This document shows, piece after piece, positions 27,804 through 35,600 of a stretch of 64,000 nucleotides of DNA. Below the pieces are notes generated by a model, which was given only the letters and a program-made list of their open reading frames with translations, was not told the DNA's origin and searched no databases. Source of the stretch: Methanosalsum zhilinae DSM 4017 (GTDB taxonomy: Archaea; Halobacteriota; Methanosarcinia; Methanosarcinales; Methanosarcinaceae); the NCBI RefSeq assembly GCF_000217995.1, contig NC_015676.1:536103-600102 (forward strand). Reading direction: 5' to 3'. Position 1 is the first letter of the stretch. Each line of letters starts with the position of its first letter. The translations under genes and the position numbers were made by a program.

Positions 27804-29003
27804 GTGGAATATGATATGGTAGTAGCTGGTGCCGGACCGGCAGGAAGCATTGCTGCAAAATATGCAGCTCTAAACGGGGCAAATGTCCTTCTAATAGAAG
27901 AACATGCAGCAATTGGTTCTCCTGTAGAATGTACCGGCCTGCTGGGTACACGTGCCATTTCTGAGTGTGATCTTGACCCATGCAATGATTTTATTCTCAA
28001 TGAAATCAGTGGTACTTTTGTTTATTCTCCATCAGGTCAATGCTTTGATATTGATGGCAAAAGTGCAAAGGCCTATGTAGTTTCAAGAAAAGCACTCGAT
28101 AAAAAACTGTTTTCTGATGCTATTGATGCAGGCGTTGACGTTTCTTTGAGAACAAAACTGGTAAACATTATCTGGTGTAATGATCACCAGGAACTGATAG
28201 TACTTCATAATGGGATAAAAAAGAAAATAAAAACACGTATGGTTATTGGAGCAGATGGAATCAAATCAAAGGTTGCTAAAATAGCAGGCCTTGGCAATGT
28301 AAAAGAGATCATTTCAGGGATTCAGATAGAAACGCCTTATAGATCAAAAAACAGCAATTTTGTAGAAGTATTTCCCGGTTCTGTGGCTCCTGGTTTTTTT
28401 GCATGGACCGTTCCAGTAAACCAAAACATATCCCGAATAGGTCTTGGTGTAAACGGCATCGAATCACCAAATGCACTTGAATATCTGAGATCTTTTCTAA
28501 ATTCAAATCCCAATGTCATTGGCAGGCATGGTGATTCTTTACTGGATGTTGCAATTGGGGGAATACCTTTGGGTCCTCTCAAAAGAACCGTATCGGATGG
28601 GGTTCTTGTTGTAGGTGATGCAGCAGGGCAGGTAAAACCCACATCAGGTGGAGGTATTTATCCCGGTGCTATATGTGCAAAAATTGCAGGAAAGGTTGCA
28701 GCTGATTCTGTTTCAGATGAAGATACCAGCTCGGACTATCTTTGTCAGTATGAACAAAAATGGCGCAAAAAAATTGGCCCGGAACTTGAGATGGGAATGA
28801 AATTACATGAACTGGCAGAAAAATTCTCAGATGATGATTGGAATAATCTACTCCGGTCAATGGATAATGTACATATGAAAAAAATGATATCACAATATGG
28901 AGATATTGATAAACCTTCTATACTTGTTAAAGAAATGCTTACCCTGCGTAATTCATTTCATTTGATGGGTCCTTTAAAGTCAGTTATTCGTGCTGTTCTT
29001 TAA
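27804..29003 (+). CDS. geranylgeranyl reductase family FAD protein (archaeal lipid saturation)
   Basis: A flavoprotein of about 399 residues. The FAD-binding dinucleotide loop VVAGAGPAGSIAAKYAA is at the N-terminus, and the second FAD motif VVGDAAGQVKPTSGGGIYPG is near residue 275. The family reduces the geranylgeranyl chains of archaeal phospholipids (digeranylgeranylglycerophospholipid reductase); paralogues act on other prenyl compounds, so the exact substrate is open. The GTG at 27804 is favoured, 8 bases after GGTGG; a GTG at 27792 in the same frame is the alternative. It is 46 bases past tRNA-Arg. Confidence 0.88.
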   Translation: MEYDMVVAGAGPAGSIAAKYAALNGANVLLIEEHAAIGSPVECTGLLGTRAISECDLDPCNDFILNEISGTFVYSPSGQCFDIDGKSAKAYVVSRKALDKKLFSDAIDAGVDVSLRTKLVNIIWCNDHQELIVLHNGIKKKIKTRMVIGADGIKSKVAKIAGLGNVKEIISGIQIETPYRSKNSNFVEVFPGSVAPGFFAWTVPVNQNISRIGLGVNGIESPNALEYLRSFLNSNPNVIGRHGDSLLDVAIGGIPLGPLKRTVSDGVLVVGDAAGQVKPTSGGGIYPGAICAKIAGKVAADSVSDEDTSSDYLCQYEQKWRKKIGPELEMGMKLHELAEKFSDDDWNNLLRSMDNVHMKKMISQYGDIDKPSILVKEMLTLRNSFHLMGPLKSVIRAVL

Positions 29004-29061
29004 GTGTCCATGGCCTAACAATGATAATCTGGAATTGTGTTCTCTCTAAATACTCTATATA

Positions 29062-29120
29062 TCTCTATAGAGAATATAATGAAAATAATTAAATACAACT
29101 CTTTATGTTAGAAGTCTAAC
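29062..29120 (+). promoter_or_regulatory. two palindromes upstream of the pst operon
   Basis: TCTCTATAGAGA (29062-29073) is a perfect 12-base palindrome lying next to further CTCTATA copies (29053-29066). GTTAGA-AG-TCTAAC (29107-29120) is a 14-base dyad 28 bases before the pstS start. AT-rich promoter sequence lies between them. They are candidate operator sites for phosphate control; the binding protein is unknown. Confidence 0.4.
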
Positions 29121-29147
29121 TGATCCGTGACTTATGTTTCAGGTTTG

Positions 29148-30005
29148 ATGTTAATGATAAAGCCACAAAAATTACCTGTATTGATAATTATTCTTGTTAT
29201 GTTGACTACCTTTTTCCTCCCTGGCTGCCTGGAACGCCCGGATGATGATACCCGGATGATGATAAAAGGATCAGACACTGTTCTGCCACTTACTCAATTT
29301 GCAGCTGAAGAATTCATGCTAAAAAATCCGGACCTGACAGTTTCTGTAGCTGGAGGCGGGTCTGGTGTTGGAATTGCAGCACTTATTGATGGTGAGATTC
29401 AGGTGGCCATGTCATCAAGAGAAATGAGGGAATCAGAGATCGAAGAAGCAAAAAATAAAGGAGTAACCCCTGTAGAACACATTGTTGCTCTGGATGGTAT
29501 TGTAGTTATTGTAAATCCGGAGAACGAAGTATCTCATTTAAGCCTTGAAGAACTCCGTGGAATATATAATGGTTCCATCAGCAACTGGAAAGATGTAGGA
29601 GGCGAGGACCGCAGAATCAGTGCAATAACCCGTGACAGCAGCTCAGGAACCTATCAGTACTTCAGGAGTGAAGTGCTAAAAAACGATAATTTCCGTCCAG
29701 ATGCATTATCCATGTCTGCGACCGGAGGTGTTGTACAGGAAGTATCTCAGAACAGAGGATCCATAGGATATATTGGTTTTGCATATGCAACCGACAGAGT
29801 CAAAACTCTGGCTCTAGATACAGGTAATGGCCCTGTTGCTCCCACCCCTGCTACAATTGAGGATCGGGAATACCCTCTTGCAAGACCTCTTTACTATTAT
29901 AGTCGTGATGATGCATCGGGAGTTACAGTGCAGTTTATAGATTTTCTCCTGAGTGATGAAGGTCAGGACCTGGTGTCAGAAATTGGGTATTTTCGTGTAG
30001 AATAA
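29148..30005 (+). CDS. pstS: phosphate ABC transporter substrate-binding lipoprotein
   Basis: About 285 residues. An N-terminal hydrophobic stretch ends in a lipobox-like FFLPGCLE (about residue 25), so the protein is likely anchored outside the membrane. The phosphate-binding segments are IKGSDTVLPLTQFAAEEF, VAGGGSGVGIAALIDGE, and ITRDSSSGTYQYF, the last matching the conserved RxxSSGT loop. It captures phosphate for the PstCAB permease. The ATG at 29148 is chosen, with 29154 an alternative; the open frame reaches a GTG at 29127. pstC follows 47 bases later. Confidence 0.93.
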   Translation: MLMIKPQKLPVLIIILVMLTTFFLPGCLERPDDDTRMMIKGSDTVLPLTQFAAEEFMLKNPDLTVSVAGGGSGVGIAALIDGEIQVAMSSREMRESEIEEAKNKGVTPVEHIVALDGIVVIVNPENEVSHLSLEELRGIYNGSISNWKDVGGEDRRISAITRDSSSGTYQYFRSEVLKNDNFRPDALSMSATGGVVQEVSQNRGSIGYIGFAYATDRVKTLALDTGNGPVAPTPATIEDREYPLARPLYYYSRDDASGVTVQFIDFLLSDEGQDLVSEIGYFRVE

Positions 30006-30052
30006 GGTTGATTATGATTTAAACCGTAACAAGTCTGTTAAAAGGAGATAAC

Positions 30053-30951
30053 ATGGTTTTTAAAAGGCAGCATAAAGAAAGATTACTTGAATCAACACTT
30101 TTTATTGTAGGTTCCATTACTATTATTATCCTTTTCCTGATATGTCTATTCCTTTTCAGGGACGCACTTATTCTTTTCAGAACCGAATCCTTAATTGACT
30201 TTATTTCTGGATCATTCTGGTATCCGACATCTGAACCACCCCTTTATGGACTTCTTCCGCTTCTTCTTGGATCACTGGTGGTAACTTTTGGAGCTATCTG
30301 CATATCGGTTCCTCTTGGAATTACATCGGCGATCTACATTTCAGAGATTGCGAATCCAAAAATTGCCGATTTTTTAAAACCTTTTGTTGAAATTCTGGCC
30401 GGAATACCTTCTGTGGTATATGGTTTTTTGGTCTTGTAGTACTTGCACCATATATTCAGAACCTGCTGGATCTTCCGACTGGCCAGGTGGCCCTTACAGG
30501 TTCCATCATGCTTGCAATAATGGCACTTCCTACAATCATCTCAATATCTGAGGATGCGATAAGTTCCATCCCCACATCTATGAGAGAAGGATCTCTTGCT
30601 ATGGGAGCTACCAGATGGCAGACAATATATAAAGTAGTACTGCCTGCAGCACTTTCAGGTATTTCTGCAGCTGTGATGCTTGGAATGGGCAGGGCAATCG
30701 GAGAGACAATGACAGTGATGATGGTCACAGGCAATGCTGCAGTAATTCCGGGTATGCCTGAGGGTATCGTTGAGTCGGTCAGAACAATGACTGCGACAAT
30801 CGCTCTTGAGATGGGAGAGGTGCCAATGGGAAGTGAGCATTATCATGCATTATTTGCAGTGGGTTCAGTACTGTTTATAATGACATTTCTGATCAACCTT
30901 ATTGCAGACCTGATAAAACAAAAATACCGGTTTAAACTGGAGGGTTCCTGA
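30053..30951 (+). pseudogene. pstC: phosphate ABC transporter permease, frameshifted
   Basis: Two frames together make one normal PstC of about 300 residues. The first runs from ATG 30053 (AAGGAGA upstream) through three helices to EILAGIPSVVYGF, then goes out of frame and stops at 30437-30439. The second carries LVVLAPYIQNLLDLPTGQVA and all remaining helices, including the permease loop SLAMGATRWQTIYKVVLPAA, to the TGA at 30949-30951. The break lies in a run of six T (30424-30429). One more T would restore YGFFGLVVLAPYI, matching VFGLFGLALF in PstA. Either the gene is inactivated or the base is a sequencing error. The stop overlaps the pstA ATG. Confidence 0.9.
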
Positions 30952-31808
30952 TGCGTTTGGATCCAAGAATCTCTGAAAAAATTGCATTTGCTCTCATAGG
31001 AATTTCCATCAGTGTCGTGATTTTTGCTGTAACTGTTATTCTTTATTATATTATATCCAATGGTTACACTGCACTCAGCTGGAGCTTTTTGACTGAAATG
31101 CCCAGAAGCAGGATGACCGAAGGTGGAATTTTTCCTGCGATTGTAGGTACCATTGCACTTATAATCGGCTCAATGCTGGCGGCTTTGCCCCTGGGAATCC
31201 TGGCTGCAGTGTATCTTAATGAATATTCGAAACCAGGCAGATTTAAATGGACAGTAGAGATGGCAATAAATAATCTAGCAGGTACACCTTCTGTAGTTTT
31301 TGGATTATTTGGACTGGCTTTGTTTGTAAGGTATTTTGGTTTTGGTCCGTCGGTGATTGCGGCATCATTGACATTGGCCATACTTGTGATACCTGTAATT
31401 ATACGTTCGAGCCAGGAAGCATTGCTAGCAGTTCCAATGGAATACAGGCAAGCATCCCTTGCTCTTGGTATCACTCAATGGCAAACTGTTAAGAACATAG
31501 TTTTACCTGCGGCGCTGCCTGGTATAGTTACTGGATCAATATTGAGCATAGGAAGGGTTGCAGGAGAAACAGCTCCTATCCTGTTTACAGGTGCAGCCTA
31601 TTTCCTTCCCCGTGTACCCAATTCAATATTTGATCAATTCATGGCACTTCCCTATCACTTATATGTACTGGCAACATCCGGCCTTGATATAACCGGAACA
31701 AGACATATCCAGTATGGCACAGCAATGGTCCTGTTGCTTATAGTTCTTGGAGTGAATTCCATTGCTATCCTTATTAGAAGACATTACAGGAAGAAATTGA
31801 GATTATAA
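30951..31808 (+). CDS. pstA: phosphate ABC transporter permease
   Basis: A 285-residue inner-membrane permease with about six helices. It carries the typical AGTPSVVFGLFGLALF segment and the cytoplasmic coupling loop SLALGITQWQTVKNIVLPAA, followed by GRVAGETAPILFTGAA. It pairs with PstC to form the phosphate channel. Its ATG overlaps the pstC stop (TGATG), so it is translationally coupled; with pstC frameshifted, expression of PstA may be lowered. Confidence 0.95.
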   Translation: MRLDPRISEKIAFALIGISISVVIFAVTVILYYIISNGYTALSWSFLTEMPRSRMTEGGIFPAIVGTIALIIGSMLAALPLGILAAVYLNEYSKPGRFKWTVEMAINNLAGTPSVVFGLFGLALFVRYFGFGPSVIAASLTLAILVIPVIIRSSQEALLAVPMEYRQASLALGITQWQTVKNIVLPAALPGIVTGSILSIGRVAGETAPILFTGAAYFLPRVPNSIFDQFMALPYHLYVLATSGLDITGTRHIQYGTAMVLLLIVLGVNSIAILIRRHYRKKLRL

Positions 31809-31844
31809 ATAGCTAAAAACAGGCGTTTTATCTGAGGTAAAGTA

Positions 31845-32624
31845 ATGACTGAAAGACTGATTAAAGATTCTGATATAGCAATTCAGATAAGTGATTTGAA
31901 TCTCTGGTATGGTACCAGCCATGCACTAAAAGATATTTCAATTGATATTCCCAGAAACAAAGTAACTTCTCTGATTGGTCCGTCAGGATGTGGTAAATCC
32001 ACATTCATCAGGTGCCTGAACAGGATGAATGATCTGATACGCTCATGTAGGATTGAGGGTGAAGTGCTTGTTGATGGCGAGAACATATATGATGATAACG
32101 TTGATGTTGTAGAACTTAGAAAGAGAGTCGGGATGGTATTTCAAAAGCCCAATCCTTTTCCTATGTCGATTGGTGACAACATATCTTATGGTCCCCGGAT
32201 ACACGGAGAAAAAAATAAAAAGAGACTGGAATCTATTACTGAAGAAGCGCTCAAATCGGCAGCTCTGTGGGATGAGGTATCTGATCGCTTAAATAAATCA
32301 GCTCTGGATTTAAGTGGTGGCCAGCAGCAGAGATTATGTATAGCCCGTACACTTGCGGTAAAACCTGAAATAATACTCTTCGATGAACCATGCAGTGCTC
32401 TTGACCCGATATCAACAGCCAAGATCGAAGAATTGATAATGGATTTAAAAAATGAGTATACTATAGTTATAGTGACTCATAACATGCAGCAAGCTGCAAG
32501 GATATCTGATTACACTGCTTACTTCCTGCTGGGAGAATTGGTCGAGTACGGAGATACTGAACAGATTTTTGAAAATCCGCAGGAAAAGAGTACAGAAGAT
32601 TATATTACCGGAAGATTTGGGTGA
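31845..32624 (+). CDS. pstB: phosphate ABC transporter ATPase
   Basis: A 259-residue ATPase. Walker [20 protein letters not shown] (about 45-63) has the PstB-specific RCLNRMND, the signature is [13 protein letters not shown] and Walker [16 protein letters not shown]. It powers phosphate import. It is 36 bases downstream of pstA and 4 bases before phoU. Confidence 0.97.
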   Translation: MTERLIKDSDIAIQISDLNLWYGTSHALKDISIDIPRNKVTSLIGPSGCGKSTFIRCLNRMNDLIRSCRIEGEVLVDGENIYDDNVDVVELRKRVGMVFQKPNPFPMSIGDNISYGPRIHGEKNKKRLESITEEALKSAALWDEVSDRLNKSALDLSGGQQQRLCIARTLAVKPEIILFDEPCSALDPISTAKIEELIMDLKNEYTIVIVTHNMQQAARISDYTAYFLLGELVEYGDTEQIFENPQEKSTEDYITGRFG

Positions 32625-32628
32625 TTGA

Positions 32629-33279
32629 ATGGTGAGAGAAAGATATGAAAAAGAACTTTTTTATTTGAAACAGAATATTGTTGATATGGGGGATATTTCA
32701 AGCCAGCTCATTCAGAATGGAATGAAGGCCTTTATAGATCTTGATTCTGAGCTTGCCAGGTACACCATTGAAATGGATGATCTGGTTGATGAAAAAGAGG
32801 TTGAGGTTGAAAGCTCAGCTTTTAGATTAATTGCTCTGCAGCAACCAATGGCTGGTGACCTGAGACTGATAACTTCATGTATCAAGATATCTCTGGATCT
32901 TGAAAGAATGAGTGATCTTGCAGTCAATATAGCACAGCTTGTTGAAAGAATTGAGAATGGTCACATTAAGCCACTGGTCGATACGAAAAAGATGGGAGAT
33001 ATAGCTGTTTCTATGCTCAGGGATTCAATGAGGGCATTTGAAACCTCAGATATTGAACTTGCAAGAAGAACTGCAAAAGAAGATGATAAGATCGATAGAT
33101 TGTTCTACTCGGTATGGATGGAACTTATAGAGATGATGGCAGAAGATCAGAGCATAATCATCAATGCATCCAATCTTCTTTTTGTTATAAGGTACCTTGA
33201 AAGAATCGGGGATCATGCATGTAATATATGTCAGAGTGTTATATACATGGTCAATGGTGAAAGAGTGGAACTTAACTGA
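32629..33279 (+). CDS. phoU: phosphate transport regulator PhoU
   Basis: A 216-residue all-helical PhoU, two repeats of a three-helix bundle. The metal-binding ExxxD-type segments are visible in DLRLITSCIKISLDLERMSDL and YLERIGDHACNICQ (the first is given here as DLRLITSCIK, ISLDLERMSDL). PhoU restrains PstSCAB activity when phosphate is plentiful. In archaea without a PhoR/PhoB pair its signalling partner is uncertain. It closes the pst operon. Confidence 0.94.
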   Translation: MVRERYEKELFYLKQNIVDMGDISSQLIQNGMKAFIDLDSELARYTIEMDDLVDEKEVEVESSAFRLIALQQPMAGDLRLITSCIKISLDLERMSDLAVNIAQLVERIENGHIKPLVDTKKMGDIAVSMLRDSMRAFETSDIELARRTAKEDDKIDRLFYSVWMELIEMMAEDQSIIINASNLLFVIRYLERIGDHACNICQSVIYMVNGERVELN

Positions 33280-33322
33280 ATCCACTTTTTATAAATGAGA
33301 TGAGAAGGTAACATACATTAAG

Positions 33323-34036
33323 ATGAATTCGATCGTATCCGTAAAAGGGTTGTATAAGACCTTTGGTGGAAGCCCCGTCTTAAGTAACATCAATATGGAA
33401 GTGTCCAGCGGAGAGTTTGTTGTTATATTTGGTCCAAATGGTGCTGGAAAGACCACTCTGATCAAGACAATAGCAACACTCACAGAACCCACAAAAGGCA
33501 CTGTTTCTATAGAAGGGCGTGAAGTACATAAGCATTCAGTGGATGTGCGAAGATCAATTGGTCTTGTATCTCATGATACATTTCTTTATGATAGCCTTAC
33601 AGCTGAGGAGAATCTACTGTTTTATGGTAGAATGTTTGAAGTTGATGAAGATTTACTCAAGAGCAGGGTTAATCAGCTTATAAGTGATTCAGGCCTTGAT
33701 ATGCGTATGCGGGATAGAGTGGCAACCTTCTCAAAGGGAATGAAACAGAGACTTTCAATTGCAAGGGCACTTATTCACAGTCCCCCAGTTCTTCTTCTTG
33801 ATGAACCATATTCTGGTCTTGACCCTGAAGCTACAGAAATATTCAATGATCTTGTAATAAGAGATGAGAATATCAAGGTAAAGGTCATGGCATCCCATAA
33901 TATTGAGAATGGTTTTAAATTATGCACCAGAGCTGTAATAATTCAAAACGGGAAAATAGTATTTGACCGCCAGAAAGCGGATATCTGCGATGTTGAAGAG
34001 TTTGAACTGATATACAGAGAAATTTTAGGTTTTTGA
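33323..34036 (+). CDS. ccmA: heme exporter ATPase CcmA-like
   Basis: A 237-residue ABC ATPase: Walker A FGPNGAGKTTLIKTIA (about 37-52), signature FSKGMKQRLSIARAL, Walker B LLLDEPYSGLDPEA. The sequence alone fits several ABC classes. The following CcmB-like permease and CcmC-like WWD protein identify it as the ATPase of the cytochrome c maturation system. It starts 43 bases after phoU and may have its own promoter. Confidence 0.85.
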   Translation: MNSIVSVKGLYKTFGGSPVLSNINMEVSSGEFVVIFGPNGAGKTTLIKTIATLTEPTKGTVSIEGREVHKHSVDVRRSIGLVSHDTFLYDSLTAEENLLFYGRMFEVDEDLLKSRVNQLISDSGLDMRMRDRVATFSKGMKQRLSIARALIHSPPVLLLDEPYSGLDPEATEIFNDLVIRDENIKVKVMASHNIENGFKLCTRAVIIQNGKIVFDRQKADICDVEEFELIYREILGF

Positions 34037-34069
34037 TTGTGATACTGAATATATTCTGGAGTAGCTTTT

Positions 34070-34744
34070 ATGCTAAAAAGTTTTCATATTGCCATTAAAG
34101 ATCTGAGGTCTGAATTTCGCACAAAACAGATGCTCAATTCGATGATCGTATTTTCACTGATTGTCATTGTAATATTTGGTATTTCATTTAGTGACCTTAT
34201 AGGAAACATGGAAATTATTGAACAGCTGGCACCTGGAGTTTTGTGGATATCATTTGCATTCATTGCAGTTATTGCAATATCTCGCTCTTTTTCAGATGAG
34301 ATTAAAAACAGGTGTATTGATGGACTGAGAATGTGCCCTGTAGATACAGGTGCAATTTATACAGGCAAAATGCTCTCTACAATAATACTTCTTTTTCTTG
34401 TTGAGATGATTGTCATTCCCCTGTTTTCAATAATGTTTAACTATACTATACAGGGAGTGCCTGAGCTTGCTTTGATCATTTTTCTGGGAACGGCCGGTAT
34501 TGTCTGTGTTGGCCTCCTTCTCTCTGCTATTACGATCAACAGTAGAAGTGGTGAATTGTTGCTACCTGTGTTACTATTTCCCCTCATAATTCCTGTGATA
34601 ATCCCTGCTGTTATATCTACTGGTAAAATACTTGCAGGTGGTTCAATATCAGATATTATTGATGAATTGAGGCTGCTTGGGGTATATGTAATAATATTCT
34701 ATGTAATATCTAGAATTCTGTTTGAATATACTATTCAGGAATGA
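34070..34744 (+). CDS. ccmB: heme exporter permease CcmB-like
   Basis: A 224-residue membrane protein with about six helices. The N-terminus (AIKDLRSEFRTKQMLNSMI) and the segment RSFSDEIKNRCIDGLRMCPV match the cytoplasmic start and first loop of CcmB proteins. It forms with CcmA the ABC complex that releases holo-CcmE. It lies between ccmA and ccmC. Confidence 0.87.
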   Translation: MLKSFHIAIKDLRSEFRTKQMLNSMIVFSLIVIVIFGISFSDLIGNMEIIEQLAPGVLWISFAFIAVIAISRSFSDEIKNRCIDGLRMCPVDTGAIYTGKMLSTIILLFLVEMIVIPLFSIMFNYTIQGVPELALIIFLGTAGIVCVGLLLSAITINSRSGELLLPVLLFPLIIPVIIPAVISTGKILAGGSISDIIDELRLLGVYVIIFYVISRILFEYTIQE

Positions 34745-34819
34745 CCGATTAGCAGAAGGCTTATTAATCAATATGACCGTGATAGCACAAAATTATATAA
34801 ACCAAAGGTCCACTATCAA

Positions 34820-35539
34820 ATGAGTTCTATGAAGTCAAATATCCAGAGAATACTGCTGCCTTTAATCCTATTATCAATGATCAGCTTAATTGCTATGATT
34901 TTTTATTATTCTCCTACAATGTATGATGATACAGGTCAGCTGCTGGATAAAAGTTTTAATATTTTTTTCATTCATCTACCTATTGCAATAATTTCTTATA
35001 TTTCATTTCTGGTTGTGTTTATTTCAAGCATACTGTATCTGTCGACTTCCTGTAAAAAATGGGATCATCTGGCAGTATCTGCAGCTGAAGTGGGTGTACT
35101 GTTCGCTTTCCTGGTACTTGTTACAGGGTCTATATGGGCCAGAGCCGCGTGGGGATGGTACTGGGTATGGGAACCGAGGCTCACCACATCACTTGTATTG
35201 TTTTTAGTTTATGTTGCATATCTTACTGTCAGACAATCCATAGATGAAAGTGCTAAAAGTGCACGCCTATCTGCTATTTTTGGCATCGTTGGGTTTATAT
35301 CAGTGCCACTCAGCTTCCTTTCAATTAGATTATGGAGATCTGTTCATCCTGTAATGTTTGGTGATACATTTTATGGGACATCTGGTGGAGGCCTTGAGGG
35401 TACTTCAATCATAATTACACTTCTGATCAGTTTTGCTGCTTTTTTGCTGTTATTTGCAGGTATTTTGCTGTACAGATATGAAATTGAAAAAATCAAGGAT
35501 GAGATATACGATCTCAAGTACGATCTTAAAATGGCATAA
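34820..35539 (+). CDS. ccmC: heme-handling protein CcmC-like
   Basis: A 239-residue membrane protein with six helices. The tryptophan-rich WWD-type segment WARAAWGWYWVWEPRLT lies near residues 112-128 and is the heme-binding signature of CcmC; the conserved histidines are in FFIHLPIAII (helix 2) and LWRSVHPVMFG. It loads heme for delivery to c-type cytochromes. No ccmE or ccmF follows: the next gene is topA. Confidence 0.92.
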   Translation: MSSMKSNIQRILLPLILLSMISLIAMIFYYSPTMYDDTGQLLDKSFNIFFIHLPIAIISYISFLVVFISSILYLSTSCKKWDHLAVSAAEVGVLFAFLVLVTGSIWARAAWGWYWVWEPRLTTSLVLFLVYVAYLTVRQSIDESAKSARLSAIFGIVGFISVPLSFLSIRLWRSVHPVMFGDTFYGTSGGGLEGTSIIITLLISFAAFLLLFAGILLYRYEIEKIKDEIYDLKYDLKMA

Positions 35540-35600
35540 TCCCGGGTTTTGAAGAAGTGTTGATTGACATATTCGAATTAATATATATTTGCGTGTACAT

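Noticed and set aside
30487-30951. Second half of pstC as an independent gene starting at ATG 30487
   Set aside because: Conserved PstC sequence (LAPYIQNLLDLPTGQ) continues upstream of that ATG in the same frame, so this is a frameshift and not a separate gene.
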